Assembly (NCBI GenBank): GCA_037951165.1
Contig: JBBDHG010000008.1
Coordinates: 7,036,001-7,100,000, forward strand
DNA from: Lophius americanus
Taxonomy: Eukaryota; Chordata; Actinopteri; Lophiiformes; Lophiidae
Length of the DNA stretch: 64,000 nucleotides
Reading direction: 5' to 3'
This document shows positions 36,932 to 48,295 of this stretch, piece by piece (the stretch's first letter is position 1; each line of letters opens with the position of its first letter). A model generated the notes under the pieces. The model had not been told where the DNA came from and did not search any database. It saw only the letters and a list, made by a program, of their open reading frames with translations. Both the position numbers and the translations under genes were made by a program.

Positions 36932-39900
36932 ATATATTATATATATATATCAAAAAAGTAGTAGGACCAACTCAAATACAACAACCTCTTTGAAACCTTT
37001 CAGTCTGGTTTTGGCTCCGCCCACAGCACAGAAACAGCTCTACTTAGAGTCACAAATGACCTACGGATGGCAGCAGATGCTGGTTCACCTTCCCTCCTGA
37101 TTCTCCTTGATTTGTCTGCTGCCTTCGACACAGTTGACCATGGAATACTCCTACACCGCCTACATCACACCACTGGACTCACTGCCACCGCCCTAAACTG
37201 GTTTCAATCCTACTTCACCGACAGAACAGAATACGTTTCCCTTGGAAGTTCAAGTTCCCAGACACACACCGTCACCCGTGGGGTCCCCCAGGGATCAGTC
37301 CTTGGCCCCATTCTCTTCATACTGTACAGGCTCCCCCTTGATCATGTCATCAGTCGATATGGACTCTCATTCCATTGTTACGCTGATGACACGCAAATCT
37401 ACATTAAAACTGACACATGTTCCTCCGCAGCTTCTCCATCCTCATCGTCATCATCATCTCCCTTCTCAACTCTCCGCGCTTGTCTCGAGGAGATAAAGGT
37501 GTGGATGAAAAACAACTTTCTCCAGTTGAACAGCTCCAAAACCGAAGCAATTTTAATTGGCGCCCCACATCAGACCCAGTCTTCCTCCATAACCAGCATT
37601 ACCTACTATGGTCAAGACATTCCCCTCTCTTCCTCAGTCACCAACCTCGGCGTAAGATTCGACCCTCAACTCACTTTTGAATCCCACATCAAACACATCT
37701 GCAAGATGATCTCCTTTCATCATCTTAGAAGTATTTCCAAACTCTGTTCTTCATTCACCTTCAGTGATGCTGAAAACCTGGTCCACACGTTCGTCTCCTC
37801 CCGACTGGATTACTGTAACTCACTTCTCATCGGGATCCCTGATAAAAGTCTTCAAAGACTACAATATGTTCAATACAGTGCTGCAAGGATCCTGATGAGA
37901 GTTCGTAAACATGAACACATCACCCCTGTTCTTCATTCCCTTCATTGGCTTCCCATCTCCACCAGGATTGATTACAAGATCTCTCTCCTCACTCACCAAT
38001 GTATCCATGGTAACGCACCCCCCTACCTAAAAGAACTACTCACCCCACTCACCTCAACACGATCCCTCCGTTCTACCCACTCATACCACCCCCTCCTTCC
38101 CCGGACTAAGCTCAGCACCATGGGTGATCGGGCCTTCTGTTCTGCTGCCCCTCGTCTGTTGAATGCCCTCCCTGACCATCTCAGGGCTCCACAGATGGTC
38201 TGTGGAATCTGTGGAGGGCATTCAGAATGGTCATTCAAATGTGTCAGTCTTTTTTAAATGACTGACACATTTAAAAAAGGACTTAAAACTTTCCTTTTTA
38301 GCAGAACCTATAACTTTAATTAACATTGCTGCTTTTTGGTCATGTTGTATATAGTTATTATTTTTTATTTTATTGATGCTTTTATCTGCTTTTACTTTTT
38401 AGCACTTTGAGATTTGATCCAAATGTAAAGTGCGTTTATAAATTAAATGTATTATTGTTATTATTATATAAGTCATTCTGAGTTGTCATTGTCTCAGTAG
38501 CATACTAGACTTTGATGTGGGTTTCAAGGCAAAACTCCAAAACAGTTTAATATTTTTTCACCATCTCTATAAACATATATCCATGTACTAGAGAGTACCT
38601 TAGGAGATTTAATTTTAAATTTAAAAAAAAAACTTTTTCCATCTAATCACCAATTTTTAAACTTTAAACTTGCTTTTCTCTACAACATAAAAGCGTACCT
38701 TAGGTGGGGGCTATGAGTATTTACAACTTGGTACGTGTGTGTGAAGTATATAATTTTCTAGTGAAATGTTATTGACACCATACATTTATTAATTACATGC
38801 TGATTTCTACTCTCCATCCCCTTTTCCTCAGGTGACCATTGTGGAGAAGGCTGAGAGCAGCAGCGTACTGCCGTGTCCCGTCTCAATCAGCACAAAAAAC
38901 AAAATGAACTTCCTCTTTGCCAACCTCAAAGAAAGGGACTTCCTGGTCCAACGCATTTCAGACTTCCTGCAACGAACTCCTGACAGCTTGTGGGGTGACA
39001 CCAGCCCGCTGTCAATGATTGGTCACTCGGTAATCGTATAGCTTTTCACTCATAAAGAGGTTTCTAATTGGATGCTGTCAATAAAATGCAGAATATTGTT
39101 TCTGCTAAATTGGTTCAGGGGTTAATTGCTAAAATCCGTAGTTATTTTGTCATCGTGTCGTCTAACAGGTTTTCATTTTGGCAGCAGATCAATTATGCTG
39201 CTGCATGTTGGCAGGCTTCTGACATTTTCAGCGGACAGGAACAAAAATCCTCACAGAGTTGTCATCGTAAATATATTGTTGTGATTTGTCCTCAGGCATC
39301 CTCCAGCACATCCTTGTCCTCGTCTGCAGGGTCTGAGGCTGTCAACAGGAGACGTCATTACCACCCTGGTCTGCCCACTGCCAGCCAGGGTCTGTTGCAG
39401 CTCTACCAGCGTAATGCTCCAGAGGACCTGGGACCCAAAGCTGTGAGTTTGATTTCAATGTTCTGTTAGATAGTGAGGAAGAATCGATACAGTGAACTAC
39501 CCTATACAAACGACCATTTGATCCAAAGGAGTACCCTGAGACATTATGCGGTATTGTTGTACTCTGTGGAGTACAGTTTGTTTAACAAAATCATGCATTT
39601 GGTTTAACATTTGCATATATATAAATAAAGAAATTTATGCATAATTTAGAGAACCATCAGACACTGAAATAAATCATTAGATAATAAAGAGTACCCAAAG
39701 ATACCAAGGAGTACCTTTAGTTATTGATTAGTACTATTAGATGCAGGGTATTGCCCTATACAAAATACTATTAGATGACATGAAGTATCATTAGATGGTA
39801 TGGAGTATCACCACAGACTAAGGACTAGATTGAGCAGTACCTATTGATCCCAGTGAGTACCATGAGTTACCAAAAAACAATTGAGTTCCCTCCGATAATG

Positions 39901-42900
39901 TGGAGCATATAGTCACACTGGAATACAGATAAATTCCAAGGATGTTGTTTAAAATTAGAGGACATGTAGATCCTGAGCCGTACTGTCAGATACTAGGGTT
40001 TTCTTCTAGATACTGAGTGCTGTTAAATTCTTAAGAGTGACCATAGATTCAAATGACTTTTAAATCCTGCCGGTTCTCAGAAGAATCTGTTGAGTTTTGG
40101 TGCCATTTTTAATGTTTAAGTAATCTTAACTTATATGTTTATGTGTATGATAAAACAGTTATTTCCCGGTGGCAGTGTGTGGAAGTAAATACCTCCCCCT
40201 TCAATCTTTCTCCTTTGCTTCTTCACTTCCCCATCACTCCATGCAGATGAAGGAGAAAATGAAAGAGGAGGCATGGAATATTCATTTCGCAGAGTTTGGC
40301 CGAGGTGTCTGCATGTACCGCACCTCCAGGACCAGAGAACTTGTCCTCAATGGGATCCCAGAGCAGCTGAGAGGAGAGCTTTGGCTGCTGTTTTCTGGTC
40401 AGTGATCATTCATTCATACCACGTGTAATCGTTTGTTATGTATTCACCCATTCACCTCTCCATCCAGGAGCGAAAAACGAAATGGCAACCCACCCTGGTT
40501 ACTATGGTGATCTGGTTGAGCAGGCCATGGGACTGTGTTCTTTGGCTACGGAGGAGATCGAGCGTGACCTTCACCGCTCAATGCCAGAGCACAGAGCGTT
40601 CCAAAATGAAACGGGCATTGCCGCGCTACGGCGGGTTCTCACCGCCTACGCTCACCGCAACCCGGGCATTGGATACTGTCAGGTAAATATAAAAGATCTA
40701 ACAATACATAAATGCATTACAACCTGCCAAAACTGACACAGTTTGTCCTGTTTTCCAATTCAGGCTATGAATATCGTCACCTCCGTCCTATTGCTCTACT
40801 GTCCAGAGGAGGAAGCCTTCTGGTTGTTGGTGGCGCTCTGTGAGCGGATGCTGCCTGACTACTACAACACCAGAGTTGTAGGTCTGTAAATAAACATTTT
40901 TGGTCATTTTTTGGTCAGTTATAGTATTACAGGAGTCGTAGATCAATAACGGCACCAGTCATTAATTGATAACTGCACCAGATTCATAGGCCAGCAACAA
41001 AACCAAAATCATTCGTCAGTTCCAGAAATAGTCGTTAACAGCGTTTCTGTTACCCAAACAGCACAGTAGTCACGGGTAAATAAAAGCACCAGAATCAAAG
41101 GTTAGCAACAGCAATAGAGTTGTATGTCCTTTAACAAAAGCAGAGTCGTACGTTGGTAATGGTACCAGTGTCTTCAGTCACCAACAACACTAGAGTTGTA
41201 TGTCAGGATCAGCACCAGAGTCATAGGTAATTAAAAACTCCAAACTTGTGGGGTGATAACAGTACCAGAAGTGTAGGTCAGCGATAGTACCAGAGTTATA
41301 ACCCAGCCACTGGGGGCGCTGTCCATATCTGATGTGATATTTTTGTCTACAGGAGCTCTGGTTGATCAGGGGGTCTTTGAGGAGCTGACCCGAGCCTTTC
41401 TCCCCGTGCTGTATGAACACATGCAGGAGCTGGGAGTCATCTCCACAATCAGCCTGTCCTGGTTCCTAACCCTCTTCCTGTCTGTGATGCCCTTTGACAG
41501 TGCCGTCCTTTTGGTTGATTGCTTCTTCTATGAGGGAATCAAGGTCATCTTCCAGGTCTGTATCTCTGTACTTTTTAGGCTAGAATCTTCTTAACTTGGA
41601 CTAAACCCTGTCATGTGTTTAAATCAATCGGTAGGTGGCTTTGGCTGTCCTCCATGACAACATAGACGCTCTGCTGTCCTGCAACGACGAGGGGGAGGCC
41701 ATGACCATCTTGGGAAGGTAGGAGTCCAGACTGAGCTGGTAGAAGTTCACACCGGAGTTCAGACCTAACTACAGTCTGGAGTCCATAGTCCATAAATTAT
41801 GTAGGAGTTCAGAATATACAGTTCGGAGTTCGGACTGTGGCACGCCTAATATGTGTGTGTGTGTATGTGTGTGTGGCTGTGAAGGTATCTGGATAACGTA
41901 GTGAATAAGCAGACTGTATCTCCACCCATCCCTCACCTGCATGCTCTGCTGACAAGCGGAGACGATCCTCCACTTGAGATCGACATATTCGATCTCATCA
42001 AGTCATCATACGAGGTAAGATTGACTTGTCAGAAGCGGCTCAGTCTAAGTTCTGGATCTGAATTTTTGTTAACATCAATTTCTTCTTCTGCACTGAATAG
42101 AAGTTTGGCACCTTGCGCTCAGATGTCATCGAGCAAATGAGGTTCAAGCAAAGGTTAAAGGTCATCCAGTCGCTGGAGGACACAGCCAAGAGGAGTGTTG
42201 TGGGTGATATTTACATGCTAACCGCTAATATTAACATGTTAATATAGACATGCAGAAGCCTTTACAGGTGTCCGTGTGTGTGTGTGTGTGTGTGTGTGCA
42301 GGTGAGAGCGATGATGACGGAGTCTGCCTTCAGCATTGAAGAGCTGGAAGACCTGTACTGTCTCTTTAAGGTTACAACAAACTTTTATTTTAAAATGTTA
42401 TCATATTTGTAATTTTTAACAGCTGACAACATGAGGATGCAGATGAGGTCGTGCTGGGTTTAAACTTCAACTGCTCTTACATTAAATTTGGAACTGTAAT
42501 TGGCTGTCAAGAAGAAGAGATAGTTCAAAGTTTAACGCCTCTCCCTTTCTGTTGTCAGTCGAAACACATGACCAGCTGTTACTGGGGCGCCAGCAGTTCT
42601 GCGGCCGAGCGGCATGACCCAAGCCTGCCGTACCTAGAGCAGTATCGTATCGACCCTGTTCAGTTCACCCAGCTGTTCACCACACTTGGTCCCTGGGTTT
42701 GTGGGAGTCACACACCCACACTGTCCGCCCGTCTCTTCAAACTCCTCGACGAGAACCAGGATGGACTGGTCAACTTCAAAGAGTTCATCACTGGACTCTG
42801 TGAGTCTAGATGCCGGACAGCTGTTCCCTGTTAAACTGTTAAAATATTCTGAATTGTGTTTTCATGCTCTACATCAACGTGTTGGTTTGTGTGTCTGCAG

Positions 42901-45112
42901 GTGGGATGTATCATGGAGACATGACAGAGAAACTCAAGCTGCTGTATAAGCTCCACCTCCCACCAGGTTAAAGTCTTTGTCATTAGTTCACATTAAAGTC
43001 AGGGTCATTGAAGAAAGTCAGGTTCAACACCTTTTATTGAAACCATGACTGCCTCTGCATTTGAATTAATGATATTTTTATGCTTTCTTCTCTGTAGCCC
43101 TTTTTGCTTTAGTGAAGCTGTGAAGACTTTTCTCAATGCCTTAGCAGTATAACTCGGCTCCAGTGTGTGATTTTAAATAGCTATCCGTCATTCTGCTAGC
43201 AAAAGAGATGTCACACATAACAGAGCATAACAACAATCATTTATAGTCATGTTACTCTGTCCCTCGTAGGGTCTCACCAATTTGAGGACTTTTTGGGCTG
43301 ATATCCTTCTTCAATTTAGGTGCTGAGGGCCACTAGATACCTATAATTTTCCCAGTTGTGGGTCATACTCACAACACAGCATCAAAACATCACACCATCG
43401 TCCTGTCCTACCATGCGGATGGCTGGCTGAGTCAAAATCAGAACTGTTATGCTGTGTTCACATCGAATGCAAGGCCAGTTTTTTCTTGCGCCACGATTAC
43501 ATACAAGGTTGTATGCCAGGAGAAGACAAAAAAATGTGTCCTGATGACGTGACATAAATGTAGTGGCAGACAAGCTTATTGTTACTATGGACACCTGAAG
43601 CTGTACAATACAATTTTATATAGTCGCCAGCTTTGAAAGAAGTCAGCAAAAAGGTGCAAATTGGTCTTTTATGTGATTACAGCTATTGCCTATTTATTGT
43701 GAGTTTGTGTTGTGCAAGTGCCAAGGATAAACTGAAATGATTGTCTCTTGACATTTATGTGAGTACTTGTGTTCATTATGAACATTACATTACTAACTCT
43801 GCTGTTGTGTTGGGTTCTTGAGAGCTGATCTCTTTCCTCCAATATCCAAATCTGCTCGTGAGTGTTTTGACGTGGCAGCAGGATCCTGTCTCTAAATATC
43901 AATATTTAACAAGACCAAAGTACCAGGTTGTGTCTTACATATACAATAAGTTGTGTATATAATACTTTAAATCAAATTTAGTGTAGCTTGCTGTATAGTC
44001 TGGGGGTTCTGGAAGTCCCCACCAGATGTCAAGATTGCAAGGAGAACACAATAAGAGCCAAACTTCCTCCTATGTGATCAGGCCGGTCATGAAACATTAG
44101 CATATGTTTTTCTTGGTCTGGATGAGGAGTCACAGTGAATCTAACATTTGATAATAGGGTCACTATTTTGTGTTACGGTGTAACACCAATTTGGTGGTGG
44201 TATGTAGTAAGTGATCACATTGACAAATATGTTTGTTTGTGTATTTGTGTCGTAGCGCTGTGTCCCGAGGAAGCCGAATCTGCCCTGGAGGCAACACATT
44301 TCTTCACTGAGGATGTACTACGAGGTAAACAAATTCAAAAGTACAGTAAACTACTGACTTTCCGCAGTATACAGATTAATCATAAAAAATATTAATATTT
44401 AATATGCAAATGAATCTTTTCAGATTTAATGGCACCCTTAAAAAATAAAATAAAATAAAATAAAAAATCACCAGGTAGTTAGAACTGAAGAAGCCTCTTG
44501 GATGAGAGGTAAAACATCTTCAAGCCAAATCAGAAGTCCAGTATGCTTTATAATCAACCTACATGGACCTGGATGATGGGAGTCTAAATAGACATTCTCC
44601 CTACCCTCCCAACTATCTTGTCTATTTGTAGGTGTCATCTGATGGTGCTTAGAGAGACTTTCTGACCCCCATATTCAGCTGACTTCTGCATTTCTCCAGT
44701 TGTAATTATTGGAGTGTCTTTTTCCAGATTAACCATGTCCCTCCCAGTGCATCCGCTCATTTTTCAGACACGTCCTCATCCAGGCTTCATTTTCTCCAGT
44801 CTCTTTAAAATCATTCATTCTTAATCTAACTGTTGAAACTGTCATTTTGAACTGTTGAGATCATTTTTTGTATCTATTGTCAGATGCGTGCAGCTCTACA
44901 ATGTTCTGAATACATCATTGCTCTGTTTTCTTGGCTTTCCAATTGTGAGGAACGTCACAAAGAATTTGGCCTTTGTTATTACATATTTATACCCGAGTAA
45001 AAAAGGAAGTCATTATTCCCCATTTCAGGACTCCTTTTTCAAACTGGTTGACCTAAAAATATAGAATAGGACTGAAAATATACTTATGTTACCTTTTAAT
45101 TGCAGGCTTAAT

Positions 45113-45147
<35 letters not shown>

Positions 45148-47577
45148 TTCTAGGGTTGGCAATAATTTTGGTACACACATTTTACAGAATAATATTTTGT
45201 TTTTTTAAAATTTTGTGTTTTGAATAAAAGGTTAGATATTTGTGAATACTTCTGGGGGACATTGTATCTCCTCTTACTCCTACTACGACGGTGAGGCACT
45301 CTTAATCCCTTTGTAATTTGCACTTCGATTTACCTCCATGCTGTCAGGAGACCGCTGTAGGTAGTGTGTATTTCTTTCAGGATATCGACACAGATATGGT
45401 CTGGTGGAGATAATAAAAAGGACAAAAAATGAGACCAGAATCAGCTGATAGAAGCTGGTTGATTAGAATGCTGGAAAATAACAAAATGTGTAATGGAAGC
45501 AGCTGCACCTTTATTTTATGGTGAATCTGATTTGCATGAAAAATCTTTTCATTAACAGTTTCCTCTCTCACTCACAAACTGCCTCATCTCCTCTTCTTCG
45601 CCTCCTTTTCTTTCAACATTTTCTTCTTCCTCTTTTTGTCGTTTTATTTACTTCTCTTTCCAGAACCTTCTTTCCTGTCTGATCTGGACATTTTGGGGCA
45701 GCAGGAGGTGACATCAGGTTTGTCTTTGTGGTTTGAAGAAACCTGCTGTTGCTCTACACCTGTACTGTCAGACATGTTTATGCAGCCGCTGCTCACAAAC
45801 CCACTAGTCAGTTTGTGTGTGAAGTCCTTCCTAGTTAGAACTTGTACTCATTCACAGCTTGAGTGGGGTGGGCAATGTTGGAGTTGGAAGTACGTATAGC
45901 TTGAAAGTGTTGATTCCAGGCTTGTGCTGTTAACCCAATCTGAAGACAGCTTCTTCTTCCTTCAGTTAGGACCTAACTGCTACGGGCTGCTTTTTTTAAT
46001 CCGTGGTTGTTCATCACACACACAATGCTTTGTCAGAACATCACACCAAAAGAGCTTTGTTACTACAAGCTCAGATAGGGGACACTAATTACCTCCATCA
46101 CTCAACATTTAATACAGTAAGTTAGAGTTTAAAAAAAAAAGAGCAACAGTTCCACCTCAAACAGGCTTTTTAAATGGGGTGTTAGTTGACCTCTAGTTCT
46201 GCTTTGCCAGATTTGATCCAGAGTCAGATAGAAATATCTGATCACATAATTTGTGTTACTTTTGTGAAATTTAATTTAAATCGCAAGAAGATACAAGTCG
46301 GAAACCGGCTGTAACTGGCTCCTGTTACATCAGTGAGGATTGCATGGACAGAAGTGAAACAGGATCAGAAAGGGGAAATGTTCTGATAATTAACCTGATG
46401 ACAGTTAAACTAACAAACACTTTTATTTCTTCCTCTCAAAGTTAAAAAACTCACTGTCCTCATTACTTAGTCGGTCTGTGTTGATGAAGATGATGATTTC
46501 CTGTCTGGTGTTCCAGGTGAGATGGTGAAGGGTGACATCGCAGAAAGCGAGGAGAAGAAAGGTAAATACCCCCTTCATGTTGCACATGTGCAGAGTAATG
46601 TCAAACCTCCTCACACTGTGATCAATGTGTTCAGAAGACTGAGCAGGTTCAGGTGGATGAGTCCGTTCATCAAGCTATCATGTTAGCACTCATTTTTTCA
46701 ACAGGCTAGCATGTTACGGTTGTTAATGAGAGCTAATGTTGTCCTTTCACCCGTCTTTGTAACTGTAACTCACCAACGATCTGTGTGTGGAATTAGAGGA
46801 GAAGATGAAGGACTACAAGTACTATCTGAGGATGTGGGCCAAAGAGAAGGAATCCAAGACAGAGACTATCAAAGACCTACCCAGGATGAACCAGGTGAGG
46901 AGATTAGGTTTGAATGCAGTCCCTAGATCCTTGTCTTTGTCTCACCTGTTTGTCTCGCCTCTCAGGAGCAGTTCATCGACTTTTGTAAGACTTTGTACAA
47001 CATGTTCAGCGAGGAGCCAACGGAGCAGCAGCTTTATCACGCCATCGCCACCGTGGCCAGTCTGCTGCTGCGCATTGGAGAGGTCGGCAAGAGGTTTAAC
47101 AACACCAGCAAGAGGACGGATAACACATTTTCCCAGTCCCAGCCTCCTGAACCTCAGAAGGAGGACGGGCTTTGCGAAGGAGCTTCTGGTGATTCTGACG
47201 TGTGCCAGGCTCTGGCTGATGCTCAGTTGGAGCCCACAGCTCCGCAAACGTCTGATGAGGAAACCAAAGATGACACATCGGTGTCGTCCTACTCAATGGT
47301 GAGCTCTGGTTCGCTGCAGTGCGAGGACATCGCCGATGACACTGTGCTGATTGATGGCGGTGAACAGAGACGGGGCAGCGTGCTGGATGTTGATTGGTCA
47401 ATCACCTTCGAGCAGGTGCTGGCATCATTGCTGACAGAGCCACCACTCGTCGACTACTTCGAGAAGAAGAGGGACATCCAGAGTAAGATTGCGGCCTGTA
47501 TGGTCCGGCGGGCAGTGGAGCGTCGGACAAGCTCCAACTCTGACCATGAACTCACTCAGCATTCTGTCTCTGTTTGA
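27354..47577 (+). CDS. tbc1d9b: tbc1d9b, GRAM/TBC/EF-hand Rab GTPase-activating protein (complete)
   Basis: Coding exons: 27354-27471, 32744-32854, 32924-33042, 33122-33353, 34135-34393, 34564-34771, 38832-39029, 39296-39442, 40247-40397, 40468-40682, 40764-40881, 41353-41555, 41635-41717, 41885-42014, 42101-42199, 42302-42370, 42559-42799, 42901-42966, 44256-44324, 45664-45717, 46517-46561, 46797-46894, 46966-47577. They total 3645 nt (1214 aa; human about 1250) with every phase compatible. Domains: N-terminal MWIQPEEVLLAGALWV; GRAM 1 about 146-247; GRAM 2 about 290-395; TBC about 500-710 with arginine finger IERDLHR and glutamine finger GYCQ; an EF-hand near residue 890 with canonical loop DENQDGLVNFKE; C-terminal KEKESKTETIKDL region and acidic serine-rich tail. 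The family stimulates Rab GTP hydrolysis in endosomal and autophagy-related traffic. Human neighbours and sequence favour TBC1D9B over TBC1D9. Start chosen from the family N-terminus. Confidence 0.95.
29130..30170 (-). pseudogene. piggyBac-like transposase relic
   Basis: On the - strand: DPKRLSIQAIDGQIIP, TPKKPKPWAVKVWVRAG (the LPKKPxKWGFKxFVRAG box of PGBD-type transposases), then DDIKQKNHKVFFDNF. Frameshifts separate the pieces. Located in tbc1d9b intron 1 (27472-32743). 27540-29100 shows only AT-rich DNA and one unassigned - ORF at 28203-28385. Confidence 0.7.
30358..30630 (+). mobile_element. TTTATTTATATAGCGCCA repeat, copy 1
   Basis: AATCAATCTTTATTTATATAGCGCCA, ACAACTGTTGTCTCAAAG and TGCTTTCCAGA begin an abundant teleost repeat. 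A second copy lies at 35098-35300. Class unknown to me. Confidence 0.55.
31440..32165 (+). pseudogene. Tc1-like transposase relic
   Basis: A frame at 31697-31930 reads NYLDKPQNIWDSVLCSNETEVELFG, then SKHGGQSVMLMGWFASSGIGHL, the DDE core of Tc1 transposases. NET replaces the usual DET, so a catalytic Asp is lost. Stops precede and follow it. Located in tbc1d9b intron 1. Confidence 0.75.
32388..32716 (+). mobile_element. GGTGGCGCAGTGGTTAGCAC interspersed repeat, copy 1
   Basis: Near full-length copy of a very common teleost element: GGTGGCGCAGTGGTTAGCAC head, TTTGCATGTTCTCCCTG, GAACTCCGGCTTCCTCC, GATGAACTGACAACTTGTCC, and a CCCTGAACAGGATA...ATGAATGAAT tail. The head resembles a tRNA A box (SINE-like). 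Ends 28 bases before tbc1d9b exon 2. Other copies: 33610-33770, 49930-49980, 51505-51762, 57960-58142. Confidence 0.7.
33610..33775 (-). mobile_element. GGTGGCGCAGTGG repeat, truncated copy 2
   Basis: Only the 3' half remains, inverted: CTTATCCTGTTCAGGGTC, GAGGTGGGGTACACCCTTG and AAGTTGCCAGTTCATCACAG. In tbc1d9b intron 4. Confidence 0.7.
35098..35300 (+). mobile_element. TTTATTTATATAGCGCCA repeat, copy 2
   Basis: CAATCTTTATTTATAGAGCGCC, CAACAACAGTTGTC, TGCTTTCCAGACC, then TCTACAGAGACCC and a GAGCAGATCCAAGACTCAGG end. Directly abuts the LINE relic to its right. Confidence 0.55.
35300..36850 (-). pseudogene. non-LTR retrotransposon RT relic, - strand
   Basis: From 36850 leftwards: KVPKLAEVRDTVTVARKS, LLRVEGKVFLKILANRLTES, GVPGNPGCIDRSGVVTQLI, QVIWLDLAM, TEKGIITSCIPSVVLFDLAM, PPIRAFIDDLTVTSTSV (the catalytic IDD box) and FRPAKSRSLVLRKRRVVDKY. 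Frameshifts break it near 36346 and 36040. This RT family is common in fish. Clade not assigned. Confidence 0.8.
36872..36952. repeat. (TA)n microsatellite between two LINEs
   Basis: Pure TA with two short interruptions. It separates the - strand LINE (35300-36850) from the + strand LINE (36980-38468). Confidence 0.95.
36980..38468 (+). pseudogene. L2/CR1-like LINE, 5'-truncated, RT mostly open
   Basis: One frame is open at 37067-38257 (396 codons) with the RT core: LLDLSAAFDTVDHGILL, GVPQGSVLGPILF, catalytic YADD in SFHCYADDTQIYI, and the C-terminal LHWLPISTRIDYKI end. The frame ends early in a hairpin-containing rearrangement. The 3' tail ends with TTATTGTTATTATTAT near 38468. The 5' half, including the endonuclease, is absent, so the copy is dead on arrival. 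In tbc1d9b intron 6. Confidence 0.88.
39480..40060. repeat. degenerate GAGTACC(A)TTAGAT minisatellite
   Basis: Diverged 18-25 bp units with GAGTACC, TTAGATAC and GGAGTATC words fill most of tbc1d9b intron 8 (39443-40246). Confidence 0.7.
40247..41717 (+). CDS. tbc1d9b: tbc1d9b TBC (Rab-GAP) catalytic exons
   Basis: Exons 9-13 encode the TBC domain, from LVLNGIPEQLRGELW through EGEAMTILG. The dual-finger residues are intact: R within IERDLHRSMPEH and Q within GIGYCQAMN. NTRVVGALVDQGVFEEL and SLSWFLTLFLSVMPF are the expected core motifs. Nothing suggests loss of GAP activity. Confidence 0.93.
40900..41310. repeat. degenerate CACCAGAGTCGTAGGTCAGTAAC minisatellite
   Basis: About twelve diverged units of near 30 bp, each with ACCAGAGT, CATAGGTC or GTATGTC and AGCAACA modules. 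It occupies tbc1d9b intron 11 (40882-41352). Confidence 0.75.
42272..42299 (+). repeat. (GT)n at a splice acceptor
   Basis: The GT run ends two bases before the AG acceptor of tbc1d9b exon 16 (42302) and so replaces the usual polypyrimidine tract. Confidence 0.8.
42559..42799 (+). CDS. tbc1d9b: tbc1d9b EF-hand exon
   Basis: Exon 17 of tbc1d9b. It contains DPSLPYLEQYRIDPVQF and, at its 3' end, one complete EF-hand loop with D, N, D, G and terminal E in positions 1, 3, 5, 6 and 12. One calcium-binding site is predicted. Confidence 0.88.
42967..44255. other. tbc1d9b intron 18, no clear feature
   Basis: About 1.3 kb of AT-rich intron. A TGCTGTGTTCACATCGAATGC stretch near 43450 resembles the end of a DNA transposon, but I could not find its partner. 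Confidence 0.4.
44478..44585 (+). mobile_element. unclassified interspersed repeat, copy 2
   Basis: AGAACTGAAGAAGCCTCTTG, GATGAGAGGTAAAACATC and ACATGGACCTGGATGATGGG: the same modules as 2026-2158 in the opposite orientation. In tbc1d9b intron 19. Confidence 0.55.
45114..45148 (+). repeat. (TTA)n microsatellite
   Basis: Eleven TTA units, followed by GGGTTGGCAATAATTTTGGTAC, a sequence typical of a Tc1-like element end. No transposase is left nearby. The remaining intron to 45663 and the next one (45718-46516) show no feature. Confidence 0.8.
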
Positions 47578-47976
47578 CTCACCTGTCACTTGACACGCTC
47601 CCAGCTGTTACCTGACTCACCTCCATCTGACTAGGTGACTCACCTAAACATGACTACCTGACTTACCTCCACCTGTCCTAATGTGTGTTCAGGTAAGTCA
47701 GGACCAAAAATTATCCGTAATTTAATGATGTGATTGAGTGGCTTGTGATTACAACAGGTCGCGATTGTTTCGTCCCTACTGATGCCCCTCTCACAGAATG
47801 GTCAGTTATTGGTGCCGCAGTGAGGGAGAGAGCAAACATCAACCTGTTTATGATGATAAGGCCAACCAGTTATGTCACAGCCTGACCATCACAGGCTGGG
47901 GTTTCAGTTTTCTTCCTCTGTGACTGAAAACAACTGATGAGCAAATCATCTGAAGAGATCTGTGGTGAGTCCAGGC

Positions 47977-47982
47977 AATAAA
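47977..47982 (+). promoter_or_regulatory. tbc1d9b: candidate tbc1d9b poly(A) signal
   Basis: AATAAA lies 400 bases after the tbc1d9b stop codon and is the first canonical hexamer I found on this strand. The 3' UTR before it has no obvious repeat. Use of the site is inferred. Confidence 0.45.
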
Positions 47983-48295
47983 ACCTTAATTACAAGTCGT
48001 CATACAGGTGTTATACAGCCCCACAGACCGCTTTTAATCTGCAAGTAGGTCGAGCGCTAATTAAACCACATATTGAGTCTCTATGGAGTTTAGGTGTACG
48101 TAAGCAAACCAGAAAACTAACTGAAGATCAGGTGTGATGAAAGAGGCACGGACGACCCAAAGTCCCAAATTATGGTTTAGTGAAGTTTTTATATGTTTTT
48201 ACGTATTTTTCTCACAAGTTAAAAATCAAATATTAAAATTCTGCTTTCTCTCTGATCCAATCTCCTGATGCATTGGAAAACATGTTTATTAAATG

